From Aphelocoma coerulescens (Eukaryota; Chordata; Aves; Passeriformes; Corvidae), in NCBI RefSeq assembly GCF_041296385.1, contig NC_091014.1, positions 54,454,078 to 54,518,077 on the forward strand: a stretch of 64,000 nucleotides of DNA, written 5' to 3'. The position numbers and the translations under genes are program-made. The notes under the pieces were generated by a model, which saw only the letters and a program-made list of their open reading frames with translations, did not search any database and was not told where the DNA came from. Shown here piece by piece: positions 1 to 13,590 of this stretch; the stretch's first letter is position 1; the number at the start of each line of letters is the position of its first letter.

Positions 1-3000
1 ACAATGTTGGCTTAACTCTGTACTGGCAAGACTTATGTTGTGTTGGGTATTATCTGTCTGCACAACCCCGTCTTGGTGCTGGCTCGAGTGTTGTTTCTGT
101 GCCACATCTGGCACGTGCTCCGGATCGTGCGTGCTCCGGCTAATCTGACAGATGTAATTACACACTGCAGCCAGCCTGGTTCAGTCCCTCCTGTCGGGCA
201 AGACAATCTGAAAGAGGGTTAAATTACAGTCTGGGAGCAAGCCTTGTCCCACACCAGGCAGATGCTGGAGAGGATGGCATTGGCTGGGAGAAGGGCAGGC
301 ATCGTGCTGGAGAGGAAGGGGAGGGAAGCATTATCTCAGCAGGGGGATGTTGTTCTCCAGCCCTGACCACTGCACAGGTCAGTGCACAAGGTCCAGGAGA
401 GGCATTATCATTCCTCATGGGATCATGTTGTCAGAAAAGCGAGCTGAACCATGGATGGGGGCCGAGCCAGCCCCACTGGAGGCAGGTGCTCATTTGGGAC
501 AGAGTATGAGTGCAAACCCTCACTGTTATGCTGCGGGGACTTTTTCCAGGTCTGTCACTCAGGTGCTTGTCCTGCTGAGGGAGGTAATTTTGTTTGTGCT
601 GAAGGGCCAAAGGGCAGGAAGTGAGGTGAGGGTTATTTTGCCTCATGCTTTTGTGTGGATATGTGCAAGTCTCTGGTGATTAGGAGGAGAATTTCTTGAC
701 CAGGTTTAGTGGTCTGAAGTCAGTTTTACTTTAAATCCCAGCAAAATGAGCTTTTAGAGGTTAAAGTCAAGAGGTGACACTGTCTACCAAACCTTGTTGC
801 TAAGGGTCCTAATCCTAGCAAACTTTCTCACTGGTCACCATGCTGTGCCTCAGTTTCCCCTACCTTTACGTGGAACAGGCAGTTGCCCCAAACACTGTGA
901 AAGAGGAGGGGGTTGGGGAGTAGGGATGTGAAGGAACACTTCAGGCTGCACAGAGAGATGCTGCGGGGAAAGGGAAGTTCAGCCTGTGGACTCTGCTGAC
1001 ATGGCTGAGTGCTGTCATTCGCAGGGGGCTGGATGCCGGAGGAGAATCCGTAATTACCAGGGGGCTGCGTGCCAGGGCGGAGGCAGCGATTCACTCAAGC
1101 CTCTGTTTGTTTGGGAGGAGAAAGGGAGTTTGTGGCTTGTCACTTGGGAAACAGAGCAGAGATTCAGTGGAGAAGGACAGGCTTCTCGGCTGGGCCTCCC
1201 CCAGCAGCCGTGCCACGTGCCTGTGTGTGTCAGGGGACTAAGGGGACCCTGGTACAGGCTGTGACGGGCAGCTGGCCATCCCCAGCCCCTGTCCTTTCAC
1301 CTCCCCCTTGCACCCTCTGCACAGCCACCGCCGAGCGGCCGAGGACAGCCCTGAGACACACACACATGACAGACCAGTGCATGTGAGGAGAGGGAGACAA
1401 GTTAAAAGCCTCACTAGAAGAGCAGCTGGATGGGATTCATGCTACCTCCCTGCCTGGTTTATGCCCTGTGCAGTAGAACAGCATCTGTGCAAGTGTCCAT
1501 GTTGCTTCATCCCAGCCCAAACAGACACCTTCAGCAGGGCTGTGTCTGGTGCGTGGGGAGTTGTGTTGGTCTGAGACAGGGCATGAAGAAGACCTTTTTC
1601 TTCCCCAAGTTCCTTCTCTGTCTCATCCCAGTGTGAGCCCTCTCTTCCTTTGTGGAGGTGGAGACCTGCAGGCATTGGAGGGAGGTGCTGAAGAGGGAAG
1701 GGGGATTGTGAGACACACAGGGGTATGGAGGGGATGCAGACACTGAGATGAGAAAGAGGGAGGACCTGAGAGCAAAAGGACAGAAGCAGCAAAGGAAGAA
1801 AGGGGTGGAGAGGGAGGCAGAAAAAGAGGAGCATGTTCCTGCAGTGACAATATGCTATGGAAGTATCTTATATTGATATCACAGACTAGGGTCTGACCTG
1901 ACCATGTTTGTACTGGGCAGGGATGTGGTCTCAAAAGCTCTGTGGCAGGAGGACCATCTCTGCACAATAAACTGCTCATCTTCTATCCACCTCCTTAATT
2001 AAGGGAATAGCCAGCCTGATATTGTACTGCTTTGAGATGCCTTCTGCTGTGCATGTTTGTCTGCTCCCGATATGGAGGAGGGAACTCGGCTGAGAAACCC
2101 CTCCTCGTGTCCTCTCTCCTCCTGGCCCTTGCCCCACGTAGCCAGAGGAAGTGAAGGTGCTGCCCAGCGCTGCTGAGAATTGCCTTGCTCTGTACTGGAG
2201 GGATGTTGGTGAGGTCTTAGAGGGAGCCACAGACTTGCCTTTAGATGGTTCCCCAGAAAAAATTATGGCCACATTACCCCACATAGGCAGCGTCTGCAGG
2301 AAATGAATTCAACAAGCTACATGAGGCAGAATTTTTTCTGCCCCATCAACATGTCCCATAAGAACTGAACAGCAGCAATTAGATTAGAGGGATTTATGGA
2401 AATTTCTCTTCCTCTTTTATGAAATATACTTGAGTATGTGTCCGTCGGGTAAGGTAGCCATGCCAGGTCCATCACAGGGTAGGTAGATTTCATACAGATG
2501 TTCTCAGTGTCACTTTTGATGGGGGTGTGATGGTTTCCAGAAGCTGGAATGCCAGTGCTGGCTTGCAGGCAGGTTGACAGGTGAGCGTGTATCCACAGCT
2601 GGTCGTGTGTTCATTGTGACATAAACCTGTGCGTGCTTCTTTTCCACCTCAAGCTGCCTCCCCGACTCCCTGTTGCAGGACTGGTGGAAGGTGTGGCTTA
2701 AAGTGAGTGGCACATCAGGGCCACCGGGCTGTGCCCCATCTTAACTGCCATGCCTTTTAAAGCCAGCCAGCATGGTGAAATCTATCGAGATTTGTCTGGC
2801 ACAAAGGGAGAAACACTCATAGAATGGGGCTACTTATTTGAGTTCTCCAGCATTGCCCTTTACATTTCATGTTTTGTGGCTGATGCAGTTGAAAGGCAAT
2901 CACTGGAGCTAACAGCCCAGCATTGTTCTGCTCACCTTCTGATTTACTTCCTTTCATCCTCACTGGGTTTCATCTCCTCCCAGGTTCATGCATCCCCCAG

Positions 3001-3459
3001 AACTGAGGTCACTTTCTTTTCATCACACCTTAGGCTGCATATAATCAAGCTAGCACTGTTCCTGCCCTGAATCTTCTGGGGTCAAGATGGAAATCACTAT
3101 TCAGCAAGAGACCCAAACAAATGAGCAAAACTAGCCTGGTTGGTCAGAACAGGGTGGAAGTTTTCCAAGCAAACTCACATTGATCAATTCCAGTCACCTC
3201 CTGTGCTTAAAGTGACTCAGTATCTCCATTTTTAGGATGTTGCTGGGGAGCTGAATTCTCTTATGATTTCTCTTGTATCAGCTGTCCCTACCAACGGTAT
3301 TTGTGAGATTCTTTTCCTATATCTGCTTAGATGAGGATCTGTTGGGAAATATGCTGGTAGAATAATGGGTGCTGGGACAAAGCAACTCATAAAAAACCCA
3401 CAAACACAGTGAAAAAAAACCCAACAACCACAAAACCTCCGCCCCCCTTTCCCCGAACA
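1..3459. other. Non-coding, no gene seen
   Basis: Probably ELFN2 intron or 5' flank. Open frames here are at most about 130 codons, overlap on both strands and have no recognisable domains. Apart from the island at 986-1110, I see only a purine-rich patch near 1740-1830 and a short A run near 3411. Confidence 0.5.
986..1110. promoter_or_regulatory. Candidate regulatory island with palindromic homeodomain site
   Basis: CCGTAATTACC contains the palindrome GTAATTAC, a typical paired or homeodomain site, in a CpG-retaining context (ATTCGCAGGG, GATGCCGGAGG, AGCGATTCAC). Conservation has not been tested. Confidence 0.2.
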
Positions 3460-4620
3460 ATAAGTTATCAAGTCCAGATGGTTAAATCCGAGAGTTTGGA
3501 AGGAGCTTAAGTGATTGAGCTGCTAACAAAAATATGCAATCTCTTGTGAAAAAAAAAAAAGCTACTGATTCGGGGAATTGGAGAAGACCAAATGTTGTAC
3601 CTATATTTAAAAAAAGGCTTCAGTGATGATCCGGGGAATTAAAGATCAGTAGGCTTTGCATCTGTATCTGGTAAACTGGTGGGAATGATAATTAAAAAGC
3701 AGTGCTTGAAGACATCTGGAAGATTGTAGTCTGACAGGGCCTATCCAGCGTGGGTTCTGCAGGGGAAAACTGCATCGTGCTAATCTCCTACAACTTTTTG
3801 AATGTGTCAATAACGCAGTGGATAAAGGAGAACCAATTGATATAATGTATTTAGACTTCCAAAAGGCTTTTGAAAGATCCCACACTTGAGCTGCTAAAGA
3901 AGCTAAGTAGTCAGTGAGAAACAAAATATTGACATAGATCAAAAACTGAGTAGGAGACTGAAAGAATGAAGGGATTAAACAGTCAAGTTTCACCATGGCA
4001 AAAGGTTAATGTGGCCTCCAGGTTCTCTTCTAAATCCCTTGTGATTTACCTTATTGTTTAATGAATTGGAAAGGTGGGAGGAGAGATACGCCCTATGGAA
4101 ATCAGCAGATGAGACAAAGTTACTATGTGGACAGAAAGGGCTGTGGGAAATGCCTGGGAAAGAGAATTAAGTTAAATGAACGCACTGTGCTCTGGTGAGT
4201 GAAACTGAATGTTGGTACGTTCAAAGTAATGTGTGTTGCAGGGCAGACTCGGAACTCTTCAGATACCCAAAAGATCCTGAATCAAGAGTATCAGCCAAAT
4301 GAAAGGGAGGGTGAATGTCTTTGCAGAGCTCTGCCCCATGCTGTGATGCCCTTGAGCAGGCAAATCAGCTGTTTGGATGCAGAGGCAGTGGGTGGAGAGG
4401 GCTCTGGAAGAGCTCTTGGTACACCTGCAGTGCTGCTTCATTTGGAATTGCGTGCCAAACCCGGGTCAGCCGGTTTCTGAAGGGATGCTGGAGAACTGAA
4501 GGGCCTCTCAGGTGAAACAGAAAGCCTGTGAACGCCCCCAAGTGAAGACATGGAGGAGACAGAGGTTGTTGGTGTCAGACAGCAGACTGGAGTGGATGGT
4601 GGGAGGAAATAAAATTATAA
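3460..4620 (+). mobile_element. Decayed CR1 LINE, reverse transcriptase region, older type
   Basis: The + strand follows the CR1 reverse transcriptase order. At 3580-3620 the bases encode a decayed NWRR..NVVPIFKKG block. At 3839-3871 they encode DIMYLDFQKAF, the motif A region with its catalytic Asp. At 4102-4122 they encode SADETKL, where active elements have FADDTKL. A segment like the CR1 KFN..KCKVMH region follows near 4200. Frames are broken by stops and indels, so it is inactive. The wording resembles the CR1 lineage shared with turtles and crocodilians, suggesting an old insertion. The 3' boundary past about 4220 is weak, and no intact 3' terminal repeat was seen. Confidence 0.8.
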
Positions 4621-6141
4621 GACATAGGAGGATATCTGTCCTTCCTTTCCTCATCACCTAGGAGTGAGAGTGAAATGAAAATGTATGGGATTCACGTTCA
4701 CAGCATTGAACTGTGGTGGTCTAGGACATGAGAATTTGTCAGGTCCAAGAGTTTAGAAATGTTCATAGTGGGCTCGTGTTTTGTGGAGAACAAGAGTACC
4801 TCAATGAGCTTTAACTAAGGATGAGCCCAGTTTTGGAGCCTGAACTTGCAGGTTCAGTCTTCAGAGCCTATATAACCTGCAACCCATAGCAGCAAATAAG
4901 AAAATTGAGATAGGAGTGCATTGTCCCTCATTTGTCTGCTTTGATGTTTTTCCACCTTTTCTCCCCAAAATTCCAATGATGTTTTTCCTGAGAGCCAGTG
5001 TGGACATCCCTCTGACCTGGAGTGGTTGTTTCCTAGTGTACATCTTCCCTGCTTGGACATGAGCAGTGAAATTCTGTTCATGTCTGATCACACTGAAGTC
5101 CACAGTATGAAGGAGGAATTTCAGCCCCTGAGCTGGTCCTGGGGAAAATGAAATCCCAGCCCTGCCACAGAAAAGGTGCAAGCCCACCTAAACTATTGCC
5201 TCAGATCAGAAACCTAACCTGCAGAGTTCCCAGACCTGCCTGGGAGATTGCCCATGCTTCCATCTTCCACCTGAGCTACTGATATGGGAATCAGTGCCAG
5301 GATAACAGGGTATCTAGCAAACCTTCCAATTTCTAGGCCAAGCTTGAGCCCAGAATTAAAAATCTCCTGGGGATGAAGAGAAAAGAGAAATCCCTGAACC
5401 TATGGAAACTCTGAAACCTTATTTGATTACTTTCTTCTCTCTTCAGTGTAAGGATCTGAGTCTACAAACATATCCTTACTGTCCAATAGCATTCCCCACC
5501 CAAGGAGCATGGTCCCAGTTCTCAGGGTTTTTTTTTTTTCTGAGTCCATGGCATAGGGTGCTGAAATCTTCAACAGCTTAGCTAACTGAGCCTGTTTAAT
5601 TTCTTGCTATTTGAGTGTAGCCACAAATGTACACACAAATCCCAGACTCCTTGTCAGTATGTCTCCTTCCTGGACAGCCCATGAGGTGGGAGCAGAGTGA
5701 GTGCTTGCATGGGGAAATGTTTTTAAGCTAGATAAAGAAACACTGAGGATCATGTTTGCATGCTGCTCTTTGCTGGATCTCCGAGCTCTCTTGTATTCTT
5801 AGAGCTGTGATTTGTTTTGGTGGGTAGCTTGGAGCTACACCCACCACAGCTGATGTGGATAGAGTGGGAGCAGCCAGGCTTGTGTCCCAGTGCCAAGAGA
5901 CCTGGGGTCAGTATCACACCTTTCCACGTGGTTAAAAGTTCCTGTGAGGCCAGAGGGAACTTTGGCAGTGTGTCAAAGCTGACATCAGCACAGCCCCTGC
6001 AAACCTCTGGGGTGGAAGCAACATCTTCAACACCTCTCCTGGAATCCAGGAGCTGGGGACTGTGGGGGCTGAGAGACACTGACGTCACCCACGCTGCGTG
6101 CCAGCAACCCCAAGGCTTGGGAGATGGCTTGATCATCACTA
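4621..6141. other. Non-coding, no gene seen
   Basis: There is an 11-base T run near 5528. Frames of 129 and 133 codons lie on opposite strands of the same segment near 5750-6218 and run into the 56-bp repeat. Neither has a domain. Confidence 0.5.
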
Positions 6142-6312
6142 CTCTATTATGGCACCTAAAAAGACCTCTGGGATCAAAAGATGATTACATCTCTCTGCTC
6201 TATTACAGCAGCCAATGAACCTCCAGGGCCAAAGGATAAATGCACCATCTCTGGAGTATTATAGCATTTAGAAACCTCACTCACTGACTCACAGCTGTCT
6301 GACCCCTCCACC
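6142..6312 (+). repeat. Three-copy degenerate tandem repeat, period 56 bp
   Basis: The motif TATTAT/CxGCA recurs at 6145, 6201 and 6257, exactly 56 bases apart. It is followed each time by a similar body (CCTCTGGGATCAAAAGATGATTACATCTC against CCTCCAGGGCCAAAGGATAAATGCACCATCTC). The third copy decays after about 25 bases. Related TTACAGC and TTATTATAGCAC motifs at about 6382 and 6436 may be further eroded copies. Confidence 0.65.
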
Positions 6313-9300
6313 ACAACCACTTTCAATTTGTCTCGGCACCCAGCCACCTTCTCTGCCGAGGTAGCTGGATAATCCCTGTGCTTTTACAGCGCCTGCCTGT
6401 GTGCAGCACTGAGGTGAGAGCACAGTCTTCTCACTTATTATAGCACTGGGGAGCACCGGTGGTGGGATGCATTTGCCAGACCTTTGCTCTGTGAATGCAG
6501 CAAGGAAGCACTGCACTAAACCATTTCCCTTTAACACAGCATCTGTAAACCTCTGGTCCTGCTGTGCTGCGGCAGGTGATCTGTTCTTGCCTGGTACAGG
6601 GAGGGGGCCCTTCTCAGACTGTTAAAGGTGTTTCAGAAGACAGCTCAGCCCCTGGCAAGGGCCGTGTTGTACCAGCAACTCGAGCTTGCTAATGGCAAGA
6701 GGGATACTTTGAATGTCTGGTCAGTGATCCTGGCATTTGGAAAGCATGAATTAATTTCTCAGACACCCTAGAGAGGTGGAGTTCTGTCATGTTATGAACC
6801 TGACTTGTAGATTCTGGGGAAAATCCTAAAAGCTTTTGGTAATAGAGGTTTTAGTGAGTTTAATGCCGATGGAATTAAAAGTCTCTAGGCACTCGTTGTG
6901 AATGGATTTACATCGGGGAGATTAGAAAAGGGAAAACATTATTGGTGTCCAGGAAACTCAGGAGAGCAGCTGTCAGCTGGTTTAGATGGAAAGCTCCCCC
7001 GTGGGCAGGCGCCCTGGCAGCCAGACAATGCACACGGACACCCTGTGGGGCCGGCTCGCACGCTCACGGCCTGGGGACATGTCCCAGGGCCCACTGTGGG
7101 CACATCATGTGTGAACATTCACAGTAGATGTTTGCACTCACCGGTTTCACAGACACATAAACATGATTTAACGCAGGAACAGTCTCTTCACTTTGGCTGG
7201 CATCGCTTACACAAAGACCCATGTGCCTTTACTCAAGTGCTGCTGGCTTTCCCCAGCATGCTCATTACTGTTCACTCCTGCTGAGGAGCATGGAGAAGAA
7301 ATACCTGCCCTCCTCCCTGCCTACAGACACACCACACCGTGCAAAGCAGTCTCTCCCTTCATAGATAGGCCTTTTACAGCCCCCTTTCTTTCCAGCAGCA
7401 AAGCACCTGGTGTGTAGCTGTGAAGTGTAACGACGAAGCACAGTTAAAGTGAACACTGGGCAGGATCCTTGTGGAATAATTTTGTGAGGTTTAATAATTT
7501 TGTAGTAAATTTTGGCCAACTCACAAAATCCACCACTTTCAACTTGTCTGGGAGGCCTGGGGAGGCATCTCTATATTGGCCAACTTCTGCTCGTTTTTCC
7601 TAGGCCTCAGTGTTTGCCACTGCTGGAGAAATCCTGGAGGCAGATGGTCCTTGCCTGTGCCCTTAGATAAGTAAGGCATGATCCTGGAGGGTTTGGCCTT
7701 TCTCGGACTTCCCTGTGGAGGCTGGGTTGCTGAGGCCATGCTCTTTGCTCAAGGATCAGAGAGGCAACAGAAGAAAAGACACCAAGAGACCTATGGGGAG
7801 AATGAGAAAGGTTACGGCCTTAAGTACATGAGCTGGTTATGCTCCTCTCGGGAAGGCTCCAAGAGAGGCTGTTCCCCTTGTTATTTCTCTCCAAAGTCCT
7901 CATCACTTGTTGGTGCACTTTTTGAGAGCAAAGATCAGGGTTCATCCACCCTGGCCTTCTTTTTAAGTGGTACATCATCAAGCTGAGGACTCAATTCACA
8001 TCCTGTTTTGAAGATCTCTATTTCCTCTGCCACACAGGAGAACTTGCTGGGTGATCAGGCTTTGTTAGAGCAGAGAGCTCCCTGCCCCAGGGAAGATGGG
8101 CAGGCAGGAGAGCTGGTGCCTTGCCAGACCTGACTTTATCAACTGAGTGCCCACAATCAAGCCAAGGGCAGAGTTACACTTCCTTTGTAGGATGAAGATA
8201 ATGCCCTGTCCACACACAGAGCAGGGTGCTGGGATTCATGGCATCCCTTTTCTTCCAGCACAGCATGGATCACTGCCTGTTGACTTTGGGGCACTGGGTG
8301 GGAGGGAAAGGCTGCAGGAGTGGTTATCAGTGTCCTCAAAACAAGGTGTCAGATGTTGAGTACCAGGGGCAGGGAAGACATGATGTCTTTGGTGCCCCTC
8401 CCAGTGAGTGAGTAGGTGGCCCCAGGGTGTCCACACACAGGGAGGAGGAGATGGGAGAGAGGAAACAGCTATGAAAGAGGGTGAGCACTCTCAGTGCCTC
8501 CCCAGGTGGCCCTTCTTGTGCTGGCAAGAGGTGGTGGGAGTCAGGGAAGGAAGGCAGGGAGGGGTGATGCTCTGCTGGCAGGCTGGCCCCTCTCAAAGTG
8601 GTGGGGAGCCAGCAAGCATTGTGGTAGTCAGCCCTTGTCCCTGGGCTCCCATTCATCAGCTGGGAGATGCAGCTTGGAGAGAAGGGGGGTTTTAAGTAAA
8701 GAATGGAAGCAAAGCTAATAATATGGTGACTGTGGCTATGGCAATGTACGGTGAGCGCTCAGCAGTAATGTTTATGCAGGAGCTGGAGCTGCCCCTGGAG
8801 CTGTGGGCCTAACCTGTGGTGGGAAGAAGAGAAATCTGTTGCTGTGATTGCTGATCCCAGGAGGGTGCCTGACCTGGCACTCCTGATGTTCCACTTGTCC
8901 TGCAAATGTGTTGCATCTGAGCTGCTGGGCATGCAGGCACCTGCCTTTGGATGGGTGCAGAGCCAGGCTGGGCTCACTCCTGCTCAGGCTGCATCGGCAC
9001 TGACAGGATCTGTGGATGTCAGCAAGGAGAGCCACTCCAGAATCCACTTTGCAACTGGCACTGCAAAAATGTTTTCATCCTTTCTGCATACTGGGCGAAA
9101 GAGCTTGTGTCCCACCACCACCTTTCCTGAGGCATCTCTGTTTCTGTCAATTTATCCACAAGTACAAAGAGAACATGGGTGCAGGTCTCCCCCCCCGTGC
9201 CAGACAGCCGTGGTGGCTGCTGTAATAAGCTCATCCAGGCAGGATGTGTTCACCCCCTCTAAACAGTAGTCATTGTCTATTCCCAGGCAGAACGGTGCTT

Positions 9301-12300
9301 CTGGAGGACATCTAGCACAACTAACTCATCATGACAACCAGCAGCAACTTCAGGCTGCTTTCACAGAGCTGTTTGTGGAATCACCTCAGCCCTTTAGCAC
9401 AAGATGTACACTTGCAGCAAGCCTTGCCTCTACAGAAGAGAGAGGCTTCTGTTTCCTGCGAGTCGTGTGTCCCTGGCAAATACTAGTCCAGGACTAACGT
9501 GTTCATTGCTGACAGGTCAGCGTGAGATGGGAGAAAGGGGATCTTCATCTCAGTGGGATCGCTGAGAGCAAAAGGGCTTTGCAGCAGTAACGATGTGATG
9601 AAGCTGTCAGCTGCAAAAGACTGTCTGTGGTCTTAAGGCCCTAGATAGAGGCAGGCTTGTAAACACATGATGGGGCACACTCACAGCTTTCCTGGAGATG
9701 GGAAAAGTTATTTGAGGGCAGCCCCTAGGATTTTCAGGATCTGTCATTTGCTTTCTGGTGATGAGAGCACCTGGCATGTTCCTGTTGGGACTGAGATTCC
9801 CAAGTCCTTAATTTGCATGATTAGCAGTGTTTGTGCTCACTATTTTTTCAGGGACTGTCCCATGTGTGAAACTGTAGCCTCGCCACAGATCACTGGGCTG
9901 AAGAGAGTGTAGTGGAGGCTGAGTGCACCTGTGATTTATGGGAAGATTACAACCTTGCCTGCAAATCCACGTGGATGTCAGCATGGTTTATATTATCTGC
10001 ACCACGGGGGCATGTTACATTCTCACAGCATGCGGAGGGTGAGAAGGGGCAGACTTTTCAGAGGGAGCTGCCTCTGGGCATTGCTTTTTTTTACTTCATC
10101 CTCAGAGTTGGTGAGCCTGGTAGTGTTGCAGGGTGACATGTATGAAGAAACCTGACACCAAGCTGGAGGACCCATGAGGCTGTATCATGATACAGCCAAC
10201 AAAGTGAGCTGCTTGCTGTTGCTTTGATGTGATCATATGACAGTTTGATGCTTTATTCAAAGCACTGGTTACAACTTCCTTACCCTTCATTCCCAAGCAC
10301 TTCGAGGCCAACTAATTTATTAATAAATTAGAGGGATTAAAATAAACAGTGCTTTGAAAATCATTAGGCATCCCAAATGCCTGGAAACAAACAGCAGTTG
10401 AAGTAAAAATACAAAATGCAAATAGGCTAAGAACTGGGCCATAAAATATTGTATCCTAGCCCTGGGGCAGCTCTGGAAAGAAAAACTGTGGTTTTTCCCA
10501 AGTCTCTTTGGGTTGGGACAGAGAAAATAGCACTGGGGTTCTGTGAATGAGGAATGGTCCCTGCCCCAATTCCTGCAGTGGCCTGCCCCACCAGCAGCTT
10601 TACTGGCTGCAGAACAGATATGTGGGGAGATGAGGCCACAAGCACCAGCCACAGGGCTGGAGCTAAGGCAAGATCTGAAGGCTACAGACTGGGGACCATC
10701 TGGGTGAGCAGCTGTCCTAGGCAGCTCCTTCTGCTACTCTTGGTCCTGACCCTCACCCTCCAGGCACTGCATACCCAATTCTTTCCTTCTCTCAGCTCAC
10801 TGCCTTTCTCACTCCAAGTTCAGCTCCTCTTTCCCTCTCTGAAGACCTAGGGACTGACAGAGCCAATTCATGCAGCATCCCATTCATCTTCCCTCAGTGG
10901 TACCAAAGCTGGGCCTCTGCACTGGTGGCCACATAAGCAGGAATTCTGCTGCTGCCAGAGCAATGACAGACCACATTACACAATGACCTTTCCTCATTCT
11001 GCATCCTGGCTGGGGTGATTTATTTTTGCCAGCTGCCTTTTTCTCGGCAATCCATGCCAGTTCACAGACACGCTCTAACACCACAGTCCCAGTGAGGAAA
11101 CACAGTCCCCAAGGACATCACAAAGGCTACAAACAGTGGATGAGGGTATGGGTGATTATCTGATTGCTGTGGTGTTTTGGGTGATGTTTGTATAGGGATT
11201 ACTTGGAAAAGGAAGTGTTTGAAAAATGCATCAGAGCAACATACATGTCTTTGATGTGTTTAAAAACTGGTGTGGTCCTGCTTAAGAAGTGGAAGTAATG
11301 AGGGCAATCAGTCTCGGCTCAGTAGGATGATTTTTAGGCCAGAGAAATGTGAAGGAATCACAACTGACTGATGTTCCTGCCCAGCAGAGAACAAGGAGAT
11401 CCAGTTTTCTAGGCAGTTGTTGGAGGTCCTGTGTTGGTGAATGAGACATTCACCACCTTCAAGACTGAACACCCTATCCATACTTGGAGAAGACTGTGTA
11501 TTTGTGAGGAGGAGGAGGGGTTCCCCTGTGAAAAGTCTGCCTGATTCAGGAATTGCCTGGACCATCTTGAGTTTCTCTTGCGTGACAGACTTCTCAGGCA
11601 TCACTGGCCAGGGAGAAAGCAGTCAGACAATGAAAGAAAGCTGGCCTAGGAAAAGGCAGAGCCTGTCTGATAATTGAATCCTTCTCCCTGCCTGGCCAGC
11701 ATGCTGCGAGTGGAAGGCATCGTGAGGCCAAGTGCCTGCCACTGCCAAGGGACTTTTCCCCTCCACACAGCCACTGGGATTTCTAATCCAGGCTCTATAG
11801 GACAATGCTGTCATGTTAGTAATGGTATAACTCTCTTAGCAGTCTACTGGTGTGACAGAGTCACAAAGAGAACAGTGTAGGCTGAATATGCACTCATGCT
11901 TGCTAAGCCTGTAATCCCAGCTTTGATTTTCTCTCCCTCTTTTCATGTTTTTCACTTTTTTCCTTTTTTTTTTTTTTCAATAATAAGTTCAAACTTAATG
12001 AGAGTGATTCACTAGTTGCCTGTTTATCTGTCTTTGCATGGTGTCCAATTTGGATTGCACAGGGCAGAAAGGTGAGGTGTGGGGGGAGAAGGAAGAACTG
12101 GGAGATGAAGAGGGAAAGCTGGAGAGTGTTGCTGTTTCCTCTCTCGATGGAAACTAAGGCTGGTGTCTTTCTGAGAACCTGAATGTCTCGGCTGTTTTTT
12201 CCCCTATGGTCAGAAGAGGCTGGTGATCACAGCTCTGTGTTCCTGTTTGATTTAAATCTTTTGTGGCTTTCTTTGTAAAGGTTCAGCAGCTGTTAGCAGC

Positions 12301-13309
12301 TGATGGGAAGTGTTTGGTGGTCTGTGGGATGGGAGGAGGCAGCACACGAGTGCCCTGGACTTGTCTGCCCTGTGCCATGGTTGTTTTTCTTGGATGAGGC
12401 AAGAGTCAGTGATGGAACTAAGCCCTTCCAAGGCTGTGTCTTGCAATTGCATCTGAGACTGTGTCTGTACCTTCTTGAGGTGGATCTCTTTTCTCTGCAG
12501 ATCCTAGCAGACCCCAGATGTTCCTCTGCCCAGGCAGTTGCAAGACCTGCTGTAGGGCTGATTCTAGCACCATAATGTGTTTCTGCATCCAACCCCCCTT
12601 TTGATTCTGCCTGCCTAGGAACCTGATCACCTCTTCTCAGAAGCCGCTGGGGCTGGACAGCAACATTCCCCATTGGGCAGTAGTAAGGAAAAGCAGGGAA
12701 TTGCTGGATATGCATGTGAAGGCTGTTGCCCAAGAGCTGCTGCTAAGAACTGCCTTGCACTGTTCTTCTTGCTCTGGGCAGTCACTGGCCTCAGTCACAC
12801 CTCAGCCAGTTTGACCCCAGGTGCTTCTTCCAGAGTGAGCCTCCTCCCTCCTTGTCTCCAGTGGCAGGCACAGCCCTGCTGAACTGCTCTGGGCTGCAGG
12901 TGGCCGTGCTTTTGGCCGGGTGACACTGAACATGGGAGACATGGAGCAGGTCATCCGGAATAAGCAGTTAAATGTGGGCTGGTGCATAGGAGGACAGTGA
13001 ACAGGAGAAGGCAGAAAGGTTAGAAAAACGAAAGGTTTGGACAACTGTGGAGAAGCATTAGAGTAGTACTGAAAGCCTTCTGCTTCACCATGGTTAAATA
13101 ATGTGTTCTTGTGGTTCACCTTGGCAGGACTGGTCCTGACTCCCAAAGAGCTGTGTCCAGGTGACCCATGTGTGGTGCTGAGACTGCCTGGCATAGAGAA
13201 GACAGCTCTGCCTGAAACCAAGGGAAGCTGTGGGGCATTCTGGCAGCTTGTGGGGTGGTGAGTGATGGCAGGCAACATGCTGTCGTGCAGGATCAGCGAA
13301 GCACTGCTC
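6313..13309. other. Non-coding, no gene seen
   Basis: Mixed-complexity DNA with no recognisable protein. The longest frames (128-141 codons) have no family features. Simple sequence is limited to short runs, such as C8 near 9190 and a T15 run near 11966-11980. Eroded relatives of the 56-bp repeat may extend to about 6450, and the POU site at about 9811 is listed separately. Confidence 0.5.
9795..9830. promoter_or_regulatory. POU octamer beside GATTAG homeodomain site
   Basis: TTAATTTGCATGATTAG joins the reverse octamer ATTTGCAT (9811-9818) to GATTAG. Such composite sites are common in neural enhancers. Function here is inference. Confidence 0.25.
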
Positions 13310-13590
13310 ATCTCTCAAGCTGTCTGCTTCTCTTGCTCTTTGTGAGTCTCTTCTCACTTCTCCTTTTCATGTGCTCATATCACCTCTCTTTTCTTTCCCT
13401 CACTTTCTCTCTCTGTGTGGTGCATGGCCCAGTGACTATAATCCATAGATAACCCTCTGTTCTCTCTTTTCTCTTCCTCACCACCTTTCTCACTCATCCT
13501 TTCTTCCTGTCTCTCACTAACACTCTGTTGCTCTCCCTGCCAATTTATTCTTCTCTTTCCTCCCACACTCTGTCCCCGTTTAATCAATCT
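13310..13590 (+). repeat. Pyrimidine-rich tract
   Basis: Mostly CTCTT, TTTCC and CTCAC words on the + strand over 280 bases. The reverse strand gives Glu/Lys/Arg-rich open frames, which are artefacts of composition. Confidence 0.7.

Noticed and set aside
3646..3996. 116-codon frame on - in the CR1 relic
   Set aside because: It is antisense to the CR1 reverse transcriptase remnant; the + strand reading explains the segment.
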